From: an uncultured Lachnospiraceae bacterium
GTDB taxonomy: Bacteria; Bacillota; Clostridia; Lachnospirales; Lachnospiraceae
DNA length: 64,000 nucleotides
Direction: 5' to 3'
Assembly (NCBI GenBank): GCA_900549665.1
Contig: URPH01000004.1
Coordinates: 48,759-112,758, forward strand
A program made the position numbers and the translations under genes. Numbering within the stretch: the first letter of the stretch is position 1; the number at the start of each line of letters is the position of its first letter. The notes below the pieces were generated by a model that was not told the DNA's origin, made no database searches, and saw nothing but the letters and a program-made list of their open reading frames with translations. Below are positions 54,197 through 62,568 of the stretch, in pieces.

Positions 54197-54925
54197 TTAT
54201 TCACTCCAGTTGTGATATACAGCCTGTACATCATCGCTTTCATCCAAAAGATCCAGTGTACGATTTAACTGTTTTATTGCGTTTTCATCTGTCAGTTCCA
54301 CATAAGTCTGCGGAATCATGGTTACCTCTGCCGATGCAAACGGGATTTTCTGCTCAGCAAGGGCATCATATACAGCCTTAAAATCATCGGGCGCTGTGAT
54401 AACCTCGAAGCTGTCCTCTTCTTCGGAAAAATCCTCGGCACCTGCATCTAAAGCAAGCATCATCAGGTCATCGGGATCCATATCACATTCTTCTTTATCG
54501 ATAATGATCTGTCCCTTTTCATCAAACATAAAGGATACACAACCCGGTGTTCCAATACTTCCGCTTCCCTTTGTAAAGGCACTGCGGACATCTGCTGCAG
54601 TACGGTTTTTATTGTCTGTCAAGGTTTCTACGATAATCGCTATACCGTTCGGACCATAGCCTTCATATGTAATATGCTCATAATTTACGGAACCGTCTTC
54701 ACCCGCAGCTTTTTTGATACCTCTTTCAATGGTATCATTGGGCATATTATTGGCTTTTGCCTTTGCAATAACCTGAGCCAGTTTGAAGTTGTTGTTCGGA
54801 TCCGGACCGCCTTCTTTTACGGCAACAGCCAGCTCACGGCCGATAATCGTGAAAATTTTACCCTTTGCTGCATCATTTTTTTCTTTTTTGTGCTTAATGT
54901 TTGCAAATTTTGAATGTCCTGACAT
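54197..54925 (-). CDS. yebC: YebC/PmpR-family transcription or translation factor
   Basis: The 242-residue protein has the strongly conserved start SGHSKFANIKHKKEKNDAAKG, the block KANNMPNDTIERGIKKA and EGYGPNGIAIIVE. YebC proteins were described as DNA-binding regulators, and some newer work links them to ribosomes stalled at proline runs. It is one base upstream of the CorC-like gene's stop in reading order and belongs to the same transcript. Confidence 0.95.
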   Translation of the reverse strand: MSGHSKFANIKHKKEKNDAAKGKIFTIIGRELAVAVKEGGPDPNNNFKLAQVIAKAKANNMPNDTIERGIKKAAGEDGSVNYEHITYEGYGPNGIAIIVETLTDNKNRTAADVRSAFTKGSGSIGTPGCVSFMFDEKGQIIIDKEECDMDPDDLMMLALDAGAEDFSEEEDSFEVITAPDDFKAVYDALAEQKIPFASAEVTMIPQTYVELTDENAIKQLNRTLDLLDESDDVQAVYHNWSE

Positions 54926-54926
54926 T

Positions 54927-55778
54927 TTATAGTTCTCCTTCTTTTGTGGGAATTTTGGAAACCAATACCCTTCTTATTGTTTTATTTTCAACTGTCATAA
55001 TTTTAAAATTATAACCGCCAAAATCCATTTCAAATGCTTCATTGTCTGCCGGAATATGCTCTAACCGTGCGATCATCAGTCCGTTTAAGGTCTCATATTC
55101 GCAGCTGCTAAAATCAATCCCCAGCGTCTCTCCAAGCTCATCTAATCGCGTCAGACCGTCTATTTCGTAGGAATCATTGCCCTTGGGCCTGATAAAGGTT
55201 TCTTCGACATCGTATTCATCAAAAATATTACCAACAATTTCTTCCAGAATATCCTCCATGGTCAGTACACCGCTTGTCTGCCCATACTCATCAATAACAA
55301 TCACAAAATGCGTTTTCAGCGACTGCATGGTCTTGAACAAAACATCGATCTTGCGTGTTTCCGGAATAAAATTGGCGTTTCTGATAAGCCCTTTGATCGA
55401 CTTGATCGGTTTTTGGGCCCTTGAATCATCCTGCTGCATTCTGCATGCATCCTTCAGATGAAGCACACCGATGATATGGTCAATATTATCAATATAAACG
55501 GGATAACGGCTGTACGCCTGGGAAAGCATAAACCTGACAACATCATCAAGCGTCTCATTGCCGTCAATGCCAACGATATTGGATCTGTTTGTCATAATAT
55601 CCTTTGCCTCTTTATCTGAAAAAGCAAAGATATTGTTGATCATCTTAGCCTCGGTCGCATGCAGAACCCCGTTCTCATGTCCCTCATTGACCATAGACAG
55701 AATTTCATCTTCGATGACGTTATTTTCCCTGTCAGCATGAAAAATATGGTTTAAAAAATGATTTTTATTTTCACTCAA
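54927..55778 (-). CDS. CorC-like CBS-domain protein without membrane domain
   Basis: The 283-residue protein has a CBS pair (about 60-185; KDIMTNRSNIVGIDGNETLD and DEYGQTSGVLTMEDILEEIV) and a C-terminal CorC/HlyC domain (about 200-283). The N-terminal DUF21 membrane domain of most hemolysin-family exporters is absent, as in proteobacterial CorC. A longer frame to 55910 would overlap mazF. I chose TTG 55778, because a clear promoter and AAGGAG lie directly upstream. Role, by family: magnesium or cobalt transport support, or adenine-nucleotide sensing; not certain. Confidence 0.82.
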   Translation of the reverse strand: MSENKNHFLNHIFHADRENNVIEDEILSMVNEGHENGVLHATEAKMINNIFAFSDKEAKDIMTNRSNIVGIDGNETLDDVVRFMLSQAYSRYPVYIDNIDHIIGVLHLKDACRMQQDDSRAQKPIKSIKGLIRNANFIPETRKIDVLFKTMQSLKTHFVIVIDEYGQTSGVLTMEDILEEIVGNIFDEYDVEETFIRPKGNDSYEIDGLTRLDELGETLGIDFSSCEYETLNGLMIARLEHIPADNEAFEMDFGGYNFKIMTVENKTIRRVLVSKIPTKEGEL

Positions 55779-55812
55779 TTTATCTGATTTACTCCTTGGA
55801 AACCTAACTAAA

Positions 55813-55841
55813 ACTATAACATTTTGTCTTTGGTTCGTCAA
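55813..55841 (-). promoter_or_regulatory. Sigma-A promoter for the CorC-like/yebC unit
   Basis: On the minus strand TTGACG (55836-55841) and TATAGT (55813-55818) are 17 bases apart. Initiation near 55806 gives a leader of about 28 bases to the TTG start at 55778. The -35 box is directly after the mazF stop, so no terminator separates mazF from this promoter. Confidence 0.7.
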
Positions 55842-55848
55842 TAAATGC

Positions 55849-56190
55849 CTATGTATGCAGTTCAAGACTGATTTTAAGGCCTCTGTCAATACGTCCCATG
55901 ATATCTCCATCCAGATGACAGATCTTTTCCTTCAGACGCGATTTGTCGATCGTACGAAGCTGTTCCAAAAGAATCACGGAATCCTTGACCATATGATAAC
56001 GGCCTGCCGCCAATTCAATATGGGTCGGAAGCTTTGCCTTGTTCAATCTGGATGTGACCGCCGCAACAATAATTGTCGGACTGTGTAAATTTCCAACATC
56101 ATTCTGCACAATAACAACCGGTCTTATACCTCCCTGTTCGGATCCGATCACCGGTCTTAAATCTGCGTAATATACATCTCCTCTTTTCAA
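55849..56190 (-). CDS. mazF: MazF/NdoA-type endoribonuclease
   Basis: MazF-family toxins cut mRNA at short sequences. The 113-residue product is very close to Bacillus NdoA in pattern: MKRGDVYYADLRPVIGSEQGG, RPVVIVQND, and AAVTSRLNKAKLPTH, with the catalytic Arg and Thr present. It lies 81 bases after alr, as ndoA does in Firmicutes, but no antitoxin gene (mazE/ndoAI) lies between alr and mazF or directly after it. The antitoxin may be elsewhere. Confidence 0.93.
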   Translation of the reverse strand: MKRGDVYYADLRPVIGSEQGGIRPVVIVQNDVGNLHSPTIIVAAVTSRLNKAKLPTHIELAAGRYHMVKDSVILLEQLRTIDKSRLKEKICHLDGDIMGRIDRGLKISLELHT

Positions 56191-56250
56191 AGAATAACAA
56201 CCCCTTTCATCTGTACAAAAAGTATTGCCAAATTTTAACGGTTGTATTCC

Positions 56251-56276
56251 AAATCAGATCATTAAATCAGATCATT
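56251..56276. repeat. 13-bp tandem duplication over the alr stop codon
   Basis: AAATCAGATCATT occurs twice in succession (56251-56263 and 56264-56276). The alr stop codon (56272-56274) lies in the second copy. The rest of the 81-base gap to mazF holds a GAAAGGGG ribosome-binding site and no small antitoxin frame that I can see. Confidence 0.85.
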
Positions 56277-57450
56277 GGTAATCTTCAAAATAATCTTTGG
56301 TATCTGTTACAACACCATTTTTATGGTAAACACGGGGAATGCGCTTTCCAAGATCACAGGCAAGTTCATAATTGAAACGTCCACTCAGACCGCCAAGCTC
56401 CTCCATTGTGATGCACTCAGCTCCATCCTGACCGATCAGCGTAACCTCGTCTCCATCCCTGACATTATCTATATCCGATACATCTACCATCATCTGATCC
56501 ATACAGACACGTCCAAGGATTTTGGCACGTTTTCCATGGATCAGAACAAAGCCTTTGTTGGATAACGCTCTGGGATAGCCATCACCATAGCCTACCGGTA
56601 TCGTTGCTATCTTCATGGTCTCTTCTGCGCAATAGGTTCCGCCATAGCTTACCTGTGTTCCTTTTTCAATTTCTTTTACATAGACAATATGACTTTTCAG
56701 GGATAATACCGGTTTTAATCGGATGATATCCCTTGATACTTCTTCTGAAGGCCACAATCCATACAGGGTGATCCCGGCACGTACCATGTCCATATTGGCT
56801 TCCTTTATCTCCACGATTCCGGCACTGTTGGAGCAGTGATGGATCGGAATCCTGTATCCGGTTTCTTCTTCTGCTCTTTTTAAGAAATCCTGATAGGTAT
56901 GAAGCTGCTTCATAACAGGTCCCTTATCCGCTTCATCTGCCTTGGCAAAATGAGTAAAGATGCCCTCCACTATGATGTTTTTTTTGGAAAGACATTCTCG
57001 GATAAAGGCAATTCCCGAATCATCCGGTCTGATACCGATACGGCTCATGGCGGTATCAACTTTAATATGTACGATTGCTTTTTTATTTTGTCTTTCAGCT
57101 TCCTTTTCAATTTCAGACAGCATAGAGGATTTAAACACTGTCATCCGGATCTCATTATCGATCAGTTTTGCATAGGAATACGGAAATGTATAACCGATCA
57201 CAAGCAATGGCTTTTTGATGCCACAATGTCGTAAAATCAGTGCCTCCTCAGCTGTTGCAAGTCCCATGCCGAATACATAGTCAAGTGTTTCCAGCTCTCT
57301 TGCGATCTGAACCGCTCCGTGTCCATAGGCATCTGTCTTAATGATTCCCATCATTTTTGCAGAGCAAGAAATATTGCCGTGCATCTGTTCCATATTAAAA
57401 TGCACTGCATCAAGGTCAACATCTGCCCATACTCTGTCATAATCTTTCAT
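56272..57450 (-). CDS. alr: Alanine racemase
   Basis: Alr makes D-alanine for peptidoglycan with PLP. The 392-residue product has the PLP-lysine segment MGIIKTDAYGHGA, the catalytic Tyr region in KGTQVSYGGTY, and GRVCMDQMMVDVSD. ATG 57450 has GAGG six bases upstream and is preferred over ATG 57456. It overlaps nnr by a few bases. The lipoprotein carboxypeptidase DacA at 5.5-6.4 kb removes the D-Ala that this pathway supplies. Confidence 0.95.
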   Translation of the reverse strand: MKDYDRVWADVDLDAVHFNMEQMHGNISCSAKMMGIIKTDAYGHGAVQIARELETLDYVFGMGLATAEEALILRHCGIKKPLLVIGYTFPYSYAKLIDNEIRMTVFKSSMLSEIEKEAERQNKKAIVHIKVDTAMSRIGIRPDDSGIAFIRECLSKKNIIVEGIFTHFAKADEADKGPVMKQLHTYQDFLKRAEEETGYRIPIHHCSNSAGIVEIKEANMDMVRAGITLYGLWPSEEVSRDIIRLKPVLSLKSHIVYVKEIEKGTQVSYGGTYCAEETMKIATIPVGYGDGYPRALSNKGFVLIHGKRAKILGRVCMDQMMVDVSDIDNVRDGDEVTLIGQDGAECITMEELGGLSGRFNYELACDLGKRIPRVYHKNGVVTDTKDYFEDYQ

Positions 57451-58951
57451 AATCATCCTCTTCTCTTAAAATAAATTTCAACGAATCTACAAGATCCGAT
57501 GCTTTTAATGAATACGCATTGTACATATTTTTTGCATAATCGCCACACAGGCCATGTACATAAACACTCAGTGTGACTGCATTTTTCATGGAAATGTCCT
57601 GAGCGGCAAAGCCGGTCAGGATACCGGTAAGCACATCGCCGCTTCCGGCTGTAGCCATCCCATCATTTCCGGATGTGTTGATATACAACATCCTGCCGTC
57701 CGGAACATATACCCTGGTTGCAAAATCCTTGCATACCAGATAAATTCCATATCCGGCTGCTATATTTTGTTCAACCTCATGCAGCTTTGCAGGATCTTCC
57801 GGCAGCTTAGCGCCGTACAGTCTCTCAAGCTCTTTTTTATGCGGTGTCAGGACAACCTCATGTTTTTTTGCATATTCTGTTAATTGTTTTTTTAATTCTT
57901 TTGAGGATGCGATCAGATTAATGGCATCTGCATCGATCACAAGTCTGCAGCTTTGCTGCCTTAACACATTTTCTACAATATCATAAGCATCTTTTTGTAT
58001 ACCAAGTCCGGGACCAATTCCGATACAGGAGCAATCATACAAAAATGAAGGTTTTTCATCCTGAAAGGTCATCGTAAGCAACTCCGGAACCGCCGTAAGC
58101 AGTGCCTGTATATTGTTTTTATCAGTCAATGTTTTGACATAACCGACCCCGGTACGGATTGCGGCCGCAGACGAAAGGATCGCACAGCCGCCGATACTTT
58201 GGCTGCCTGCTATGATCCCTGCCTTGTGAAAGGTTCCCTTATGTCCGTTCATACAGCGCCGTGGGAGGAGATTTGGCAGGTCGGAAGGTTCATATAAAAA
58301 GGTTTCCGGTAAAAGCCTGCCCAAAGCTTTGTCCGGTATGCCGATATCTTTACAGATGACAGTCTTATTATGAAGTCTTCCCTCATGAAGATACAGTCCA
58401 CGTTTCCGATATCCAAATGTGATTGTAAGATCTGCATAAAATGCATTGGACACAGCACCTCCATGATCTGTTTCCACACCGGAAGCTATATCAACCGCAA
58501 TTTTAAATCCATGCAGTTCATTCATACGGTCAAGCCATATATCATATGCAGACCTGCCATCCCTTTGTATGAATCCGACTCCGAAAACCGCATCTATAAT
58601 AATATCATATTCATCCTCCGGAATATCCGTGCGCAATGGAATTTCCATTTTTTGAAGAATGTCAGCCTGAAGCTTATTTCCTTCTGAACATCTCCCGGAT
58701 GGATCGGCACAGAAAATATCCGTCGGATATCCCCATTGTGTCAGGATCCGTCCGATGGCATAACCATCCCCTCCATTGTTGCCGTTTCCGCATACAACAC
58801 AGACACGGCTCTTTTTGAAGAAACGGGCTGAAATCTCATCACACACGCCAAGCGCGGCCCGTTCCATTAAAACAGGCTGTGAAATACCAAACTGTGTGAT
58901 GGTATTGGAATCTGCATTTTTCATCTGTGTAGCTGTCAATACATACTTCAT
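57437..58951 (-). CDS. nnr: Bifunctional NAD(P)HX epimerase/dehydratase
   Basis: The enzyme repairs hydrated NADH and NADPH. The N-terminal YjeF_N epimerase domain (about 1-210) has CVVCGNGNNGGDGYAIGR, and the C-terminal ADP-dependent dehydratase domain (about 220-504) has AGSQSIGGCAILSSAAAIRTG and the NGMATAGSGDVLTGILTGF loop. At 504 residues both domains are complete. It sits in the Rex-controlled unit, which fits a role in NAD(H) upkeep. Confidence 0.95.
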   Translation of the reverse strand: MKYVLTATQMKNADSNTITQFGISQPVLMERAALGVCDEISARFFKKSRVCVVCGNGNNGGDGYAIGRILTQWGYPTDIFCADPSGRCSEGNKLQADILQKMEIPLRTDIPEDEYDIIIDAVFGVGFIQRDGRSAYDIWLDRMNELHGFKIAVDIASGVETDHGGAVSNAFYADLTITFGYRKRGLYLHEGRLHNKTVICKDIGIPDKALGRLLPETFLYEPSDLPNLLPRRCMNGHKGTFHKAGIIAGSQSIGGCAILSSAAAIRTGVGYVKTLTDKNNIQALLTAVPELLTMTFQDEKPSFLYDCSCIGIGPGLGIQKDAYDIVENVLRQQSCRLVIDADAINLIASSKELKKQLTEYAKKHEVVLTPHKKELERLYGAKLPEDPAKLHEVEQNIAAGYGIYLVCKDFATRVYVPDGRMLYINTSGNDGMATAGSGDVLTGILTGFAAQDISMKNAVTLSVYVHGLCGDYAKNMYNAYSLKASDLVDSLKFILREEDDYERL

Positions 58952-58960
58952 GCTGTCATA

Positions 58961-59569
58961 TCATCCCTTTAATCTGTTGTCATCCGGATTGTATGTCATA
59001 TCAAAGATTTCAATGACCTCCGGCCCGAATATATCATGCATATAAGCGTACATTTCCTGATTTAACCATTCCCGCTCCTGCTTGCGGATCACGTTCTTTT
59101 TTAATTCTATCCGTATCTTGTTGATCCATTCGGCTATCTTTTCAATTTCAGCCGAATTGTCCGACATGGCACGGTAACAGATGTCCATCGTTCTTACCAT
59201 CAGTTCGAAATTGACTTCATCAATCCTTGCCGGCAGATCCAACAATTCATCCTGTTTTTCATCTATTTTGGAATTGCACTCCTCAATAAGTGCCTTATGT
59301 TCATCCATCTCTTTGTCTGATAACGGCGTATTGTCAATTCCTGCAACAATTTCATCCATCAGTCTGGCTTTTAATTTACGGATGTCCTTTAGATCAGAGT
59401 TGATCTGTCCCTGATCTGCCACCAGTGATTTTAATTCCTCTGCCAGCTGTTCCGTCTTTGGGTCTCTGTTTTCTCTTGTAAAAAGCTGATACCATTTATT
59501 GTCCAGTGTCAAAATCGGAATCTTTTTTCCTTTCAGGGCTTCCCTGAATATCGTTTCCCTTGTTTCCAT
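58961..59569 (-). CDS. Unknown coiled-coil protein next to rex
   Basis: I do not recognise this 202-residue protein. It is cytosolic, almost wholly helical, with heptad-like segments at about 30-75 and 85-120 (EECNSKIDEKQDELLDLPA), and a C-terminal helix ending EVIEIFDMTYNPDD. Its conserved-looking start, ETRETIFREALKGKKIPILTLDNKW, may be a beta hairpin. It lies 26 bases after rex and 9 before nnr, so it is probably made together with them. Confidence 0.75.
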   Translation of the reverse strand: METRETIFREALKGKKIPILTLDNKWYQLFTRENRDPKTEQLAEELKSLVADQGQINSDLKDIRKLKARLMDEIVAGIDNTPLSDKEMDEHKALIEECNSKIDEKQDELLDLPARIDEVNFELMVRTMDICYRAMSDNSAEIEKIAEWINKIRIELKKNVIRKQEREWLNQEMYAYMHDIFGPEVIEIFDMTYNPDDNRLKG

Positions 59570-59595
59570 AAAAACACCTCACAATCAGACTGTGA

Positions 59596-60228
59596 TCATT
59601 GTTTTTTTCTGTTCAGATTATAAGACAGCTTCATAAGACTTTCGGACAAATGTACATTTTCGACCAGAACATTGTCCGGAACATCCAGATCAATGTGTGC
59701 AAAATTCCAGATTGCGTGTATCCCACAGCCTACAAGTCTGTCAGCAACCTCTTTTGCGGCTTCCTTGGGAATCGTCAGCACTCCGATATCGATGTCATTA
59801 TCCTTGATAAACTGTTCAAGCTCCGACATGGGTCTTACAGTCATATCTTTGATCTGTCTGCCTATAATATCCTTATTAACATCAAAAATCCCGGTGATCA
59901 GAAATCCGCGCCTTTCGAAATTCATATAATTGGCAATTGCCTGCCCTAAATTACCTGCACCGATCAGGACCAGATGATGTTTTTGATTTAATCCGAGAAT
60001 CTTTGCAATCTCATTGTATAAAAACTCTACTTTGTATCCGTATCCCTGTTGTCCGAATCCGCCAAAATTATTGAAATCCTGCCGGATCTGTGATGCGGTG
60101 ACATGCATGATACGACTCAGATCCTGTGAAGATATCCGTTCCACACCACTATCTTTCAGTTCTCCAAGATAACGGAAATATCGCGGCAGTCTGCCGATCA
60201 CTGCCTGGGAAATTTCTTTTTCATCCAT
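59596..60228 (-). CDS. rex: Redox-sensing transcriptional repressor Rex
   Basis: Rex represses genes for NADH-consuming fermentation when NADH is low. The 210-residue product has an N-terminal winged helix (about 1-75; RISSQDLSRIMHVTASQIRQD recognition region, then NFGGFGQQGYGY) and a Rossmann domain with IGAGNLG (Gly90, Gly92, Gly95). A Rex-like site overlaps its own promoter, so it probably represses itself. The downstream genes nnr, alr and mazF would share this control. Confidence 0.96.
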   Translation of the reverse strand: MDEKEISQAVIGRLPRYFRYLGELKDSGVERISSQDLSRIMHVTASQIRQDFNNFGGFGQQGYGYKVEFLYNEIAKILGLNQKHHLVLIGAGNLGQAIANYMNFERRGFLITGIFDVNKDIIGRQIKDMTVRPMSELEQFIKDNDIDIGVLTIPKEAAKEVADRLVGCGIHAIWNFAHIDLDVPDNVLVENVHLSESLMKLSYNLNRKKQ

Positions 60229-60258
60229 GTAGCATCCCCCTATGTCTGGTTTTCAACT

Positions 60259-60287
60259 ATTATACCCCTGTGTTAAATTTCTGTCAA
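60259..60287 (-). promoter_or_regulatory. Near-perfect sigma-A promoter with Rex-like operator for the rex unit
   Basis: On the minus strand TTGACA (60282-60287) and TATAAT (60259-60264) both match consensus fully, with a 17-base spacer. The 18 bases 60270-60287 match the general Rex site TTGTTAAATTTTTAACAA at 14 positions; the mismatches are mostly in one half. The operator covers the -35 box and the spacer, so bound Rex should block RNA polymerase. Confidence 0.8.
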
Positions 60288-60336
60288 AAACCAAAGCGGG
60301 TATTTTATACTGTTTTTTGAATTTTGATATTTCATA

Positions 60337-60365
60337 TAGAAATACTGCCTGTAATTTAGTATAAT
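60337..60365 (+). promoter_or_regulatory. Candidate promoter for the ABC-F gene
   Basis: TATAAT (60360-60365) is a full -10 match. TAGAAA (60337-60342) is a four-of-six -35 match at a 17-base spacing. The start site would be near 60372, giving a leader of about 40 bases to the ATG at 60413. Confidence 0.5.
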
Positions 60366-60412
60366 TCCAAAGGAACATGTACTTAATCGAATGTAACAGA
60401 ATGGAGAAAGCA

Positions 60413-62359
60413 ATGATTTTATCCTGCCATGAACTATCCAAATCATTTCACGAGGAAACACTTTTTTCCAAGTGTTCTTTTCATATTGAAGATAATGAAA
60501 AAGCTGCCATCATCGGTATCAACGGATGTGGAAAAACCACATTGTTACGCATGATCCTGGGACTTGAAAAAATAGATGAAGGTACAGTAACCTTTGCAAA
60601 AGACAAGACGATCGGATACCTGGCACAGCATTTAGATGATATGGGACCCGATCATTCCATTTACGATGAGCTTCTGACTACCAAGGCCCACATCATCAAA
60701 ATGGAAGACGATCTGCGTGCTTTGGAACAGGCACTTCATACCACACAGGATGAGGAACAGCTCAGATCCATCATGGAAAGATACGAAAATCTCTCCCATG
60801 CCTTTTCTTTGGAAAACGGCTATGCCTATCAGAGTGAGATTACCGGCGTATTAAATGGTCTCGGTTTTTCCAAGGAAGAATATTCCCAACAGATATCCAC
60901 ACTCTCCGGCGGTCAGAAGACCCGTGTGGCTCTCGGAAAAATTCTTTTACAAAAGCCTGATATCTTGTTTTTGGATGAGCCAACCAACCATCTGGATATG
61001 GATTCAATCCGCTTTTTAGAAAATTATCTGTCCAATTACAGGGGCGCTGTTGTTCTGATCTCCCACGACCGTTATTTTATGGACAAGATCTGCACCAAGA
61101 TCATAGAGATCGATCATAAAAAGGTAACGGTATTTTCCGGCTCCTACTCCGAATACTCTGCCAAAAAGAAAATTCTGCTGGCCGGTGCCATGAATGCCTA
61201 TCTCAATCAGCAGCAGAAAATCAAGCATCAGGAGGAGGTTATCACAAAGTTAAAATCCTTTAACCGTGAGAAGTCCGTCAAGCGCGCACGAAGCCGTGAA
61301 AAGATGCTGTCCAAAATCGAGGTACTGGAGAAACCGGCAGATGAAAATGCACAGATGCACTTCCAGCTTGTTCCGTCCAGAATCAGCGGAAATGATGTTC
61401 TTCACATGGAAAATATCCGGAAAACCTATCAATCCAAGACTCTCTTTTCGGATCTGGAAATGGATATCAAACGTGGCGAGCACGTGGCGATCATCGGCCG
61501 TAACGGAACCGGCAAGACCACACTCTTAAAGATCATCAACAATCTGGTCACTCCCGAATGTGGCAAGATTACTCTGGGTTCCAATGTTGAAATCGGCTAT
61601 TATGACCAGGAACACCATGTACTGCATATGGAAAAGACCATTTTTGAAGAAATCTCCGATGACTTTCCGGATCTTACCGGCACACAAATACGCAATACAT
61701 TGGCTGCCTTTCTGTTTACCGGAGACGATGTGTTTAAGAAGATTGATTCCTTAAGCGGTGGCGAGCGCGGCCGTGTCAGCCTTGCCAAGCTGATGCTCTC
61801 ATCCTCCAACTTCCTGATCCTGGATGAGCCGACCAACCATCTGGATATCCAGTCCAAAGAGATTTTAGAGCAGGCACTCAATCATTATGAAGGAACCGTT
61901 TTGTATGTTTCCCATGACCGTTTCTTTATCAACCAGACTGCCCACCGGATTTTGGATCTGGAGGACAAAAAGCTTGTATCCTATCTTGGCAATTATGATT
62001 ATTATCTGGAAAAGCATGGAGATATCTATTCCGATATCCGTTATAAAGAGGATTTATCCACAAACGAGGCCGACCAGACTGCTTCTTCTGACAACAAATT
62101 AAACTGGCAGGAGCAGAAAGAGCTTCAGGCTAAAAAACGCAGACTGGAAAATGCACTCGCTAAAGCTGAACAATCCATTGCAGATCTGGAAGAAAAGATA
62201 TCCGATCTGGAAAATGAAATGACAAAACCGGAAATAGCCACCAATATCGGTAAGCTTGCCGAATTATCACGCCAGAACGAAGAATATAAAAAAGAATTAA
62301 AATCCCTCTATGATGAATGGGAAGAAATTTCCGTATCACTCGAGGATCTTAATTCTTAA
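60413..62359 (+). CDS. ABC-F family ATPase (YdiF-like)
   Basis: ABC-F proteins act on ribosomes rather than on membrane transport; some aid translation and some protect against antibiotics. The 648-residue product has two ABC domains: GINGCGKTTLLRMILG with LSGGQKTRVAL, then GRNGTGKTTLLKII with LSGGERGRVSL, both followed by DEPTNHLD. A charged linker of about 75 residues joins them, and a C-terminal coiled coil (about 565-645) follows. No membrane segment is present. The frame opens at 60377, but ATG 60413 has GGAG six bases upstream and matches family starts. It is the only plus-strand gene. Confidence 0.93.
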   Translation: MILSCHELSKSFHEETLFSKCSFHIEDNEKAAIIGINGCGKTTLLRMILGLEKIDEGTVTFAKDKTIGYLAQHLDDMGPDHSIYDELLTTKAHIIKMEDDLRALEQALHTTQDEEQLRSIMERYENLSHAFSLENGYAYQSEITGVLNGLGFSKEEYSQQISTLSGGQKTRVALGKILLQKPDILFLDEPTNHLDMDSIRFLENYLSNYRGAVVLISHDRYFMDKICTKIIEIDHKKVTVFSGSYSEYSAKKKILLAGAMNAYLNQQQKIKHQEEVITKLKSFNREKSVKRARSREKMLSKIEVLEKPADENAQMHFQLVPSRISGNDVLHMENIRKTYQSKTLFSDLEMDIKRGEHVAIIGRNGTGKTTLLKIINNLVTPECGKITLGSNVEIGYYDQEHHVLHMEKTIFEEISDDFPDLTGTQIRNTLAAFLFTGDDVFKKIDSLSGGERGRVSLAKLMLSSSNFLILDEPTNHLDIQSKEILEQALNHYEGTVLYVSHDRFFINQTAHRILDLEDKKLVSYLGNYDYYLEKHGDIYSDIRYKEDLSTNEADQTASSDNKLNWQEQKELQAKKRRLENALAKAEQSIADLEEKISDLENEMTKPEIATNIGKLAELSRQNEEYKKELKSLYDEWEEISVSLEDLNS

Positions 62360-62439
62360 TCATTTTTATTTTTATAAATTTTCATTTTTCCGGAAATTTA
62401 AGGTGTTTAGAACCTTGAAAATTCAATATTTCAACCAAT

Positions 62440-62487
62440 AAAAAGGCATAAATCTTTTCCGTTTGGTATAATGGGAAAGCCTTTATG
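62440..62487. terminator. Imperfect hairpin between the ABC-F and hydrolase genes
   Basis: Two nested arms pair here: an outer AAAGGC/GCCTTT and an inner CTTTTCC/GGGAAAG separated by a bulge. On the minus strand the hairpin ends GCCTTTTTATT, which could serve as a weak terminator for the hydrolase gene; on the plus strand no U run follows. The surrounding 62360-62568 stretch also contains GTGC-CAGGT-GCAC (62495-62507) and TGAGAC-CTCGA-GTCTCA (62555-62571, overlapping the hydrolase stop), and no gene. Confidence 0.4.
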
Positions 62488-62568
62488 ATTCTTGGTGCCA
62501 GGTGCACATGAACATATTTATTCATACTTTTTTCATATCTAGTTCATTTGCGCCTGAGACCTCGAGTC

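Noticed and set aside
54927..55910. Longer CorC-like protein starting at 55910
   Set aside because: It would overlap mazF by 62 bases and read through the promoter at 55813-55841; the added residues do not form a DUF21 membrane domain.
56191..56271. mazE antitoxin between alr and mazF
   Set aside because: No open frame of suitable length is present on the minus strand; the gap holds a tandem repeat and a ribosome-binding site only.
62485..62515. REP-type palindrome of an IS200-like element (GTGCCAGGTGCAC)
   Set aside because: The stem is only four base pairs, just one copy is visible, and no transposase is near, so it is not called as a mobile element.
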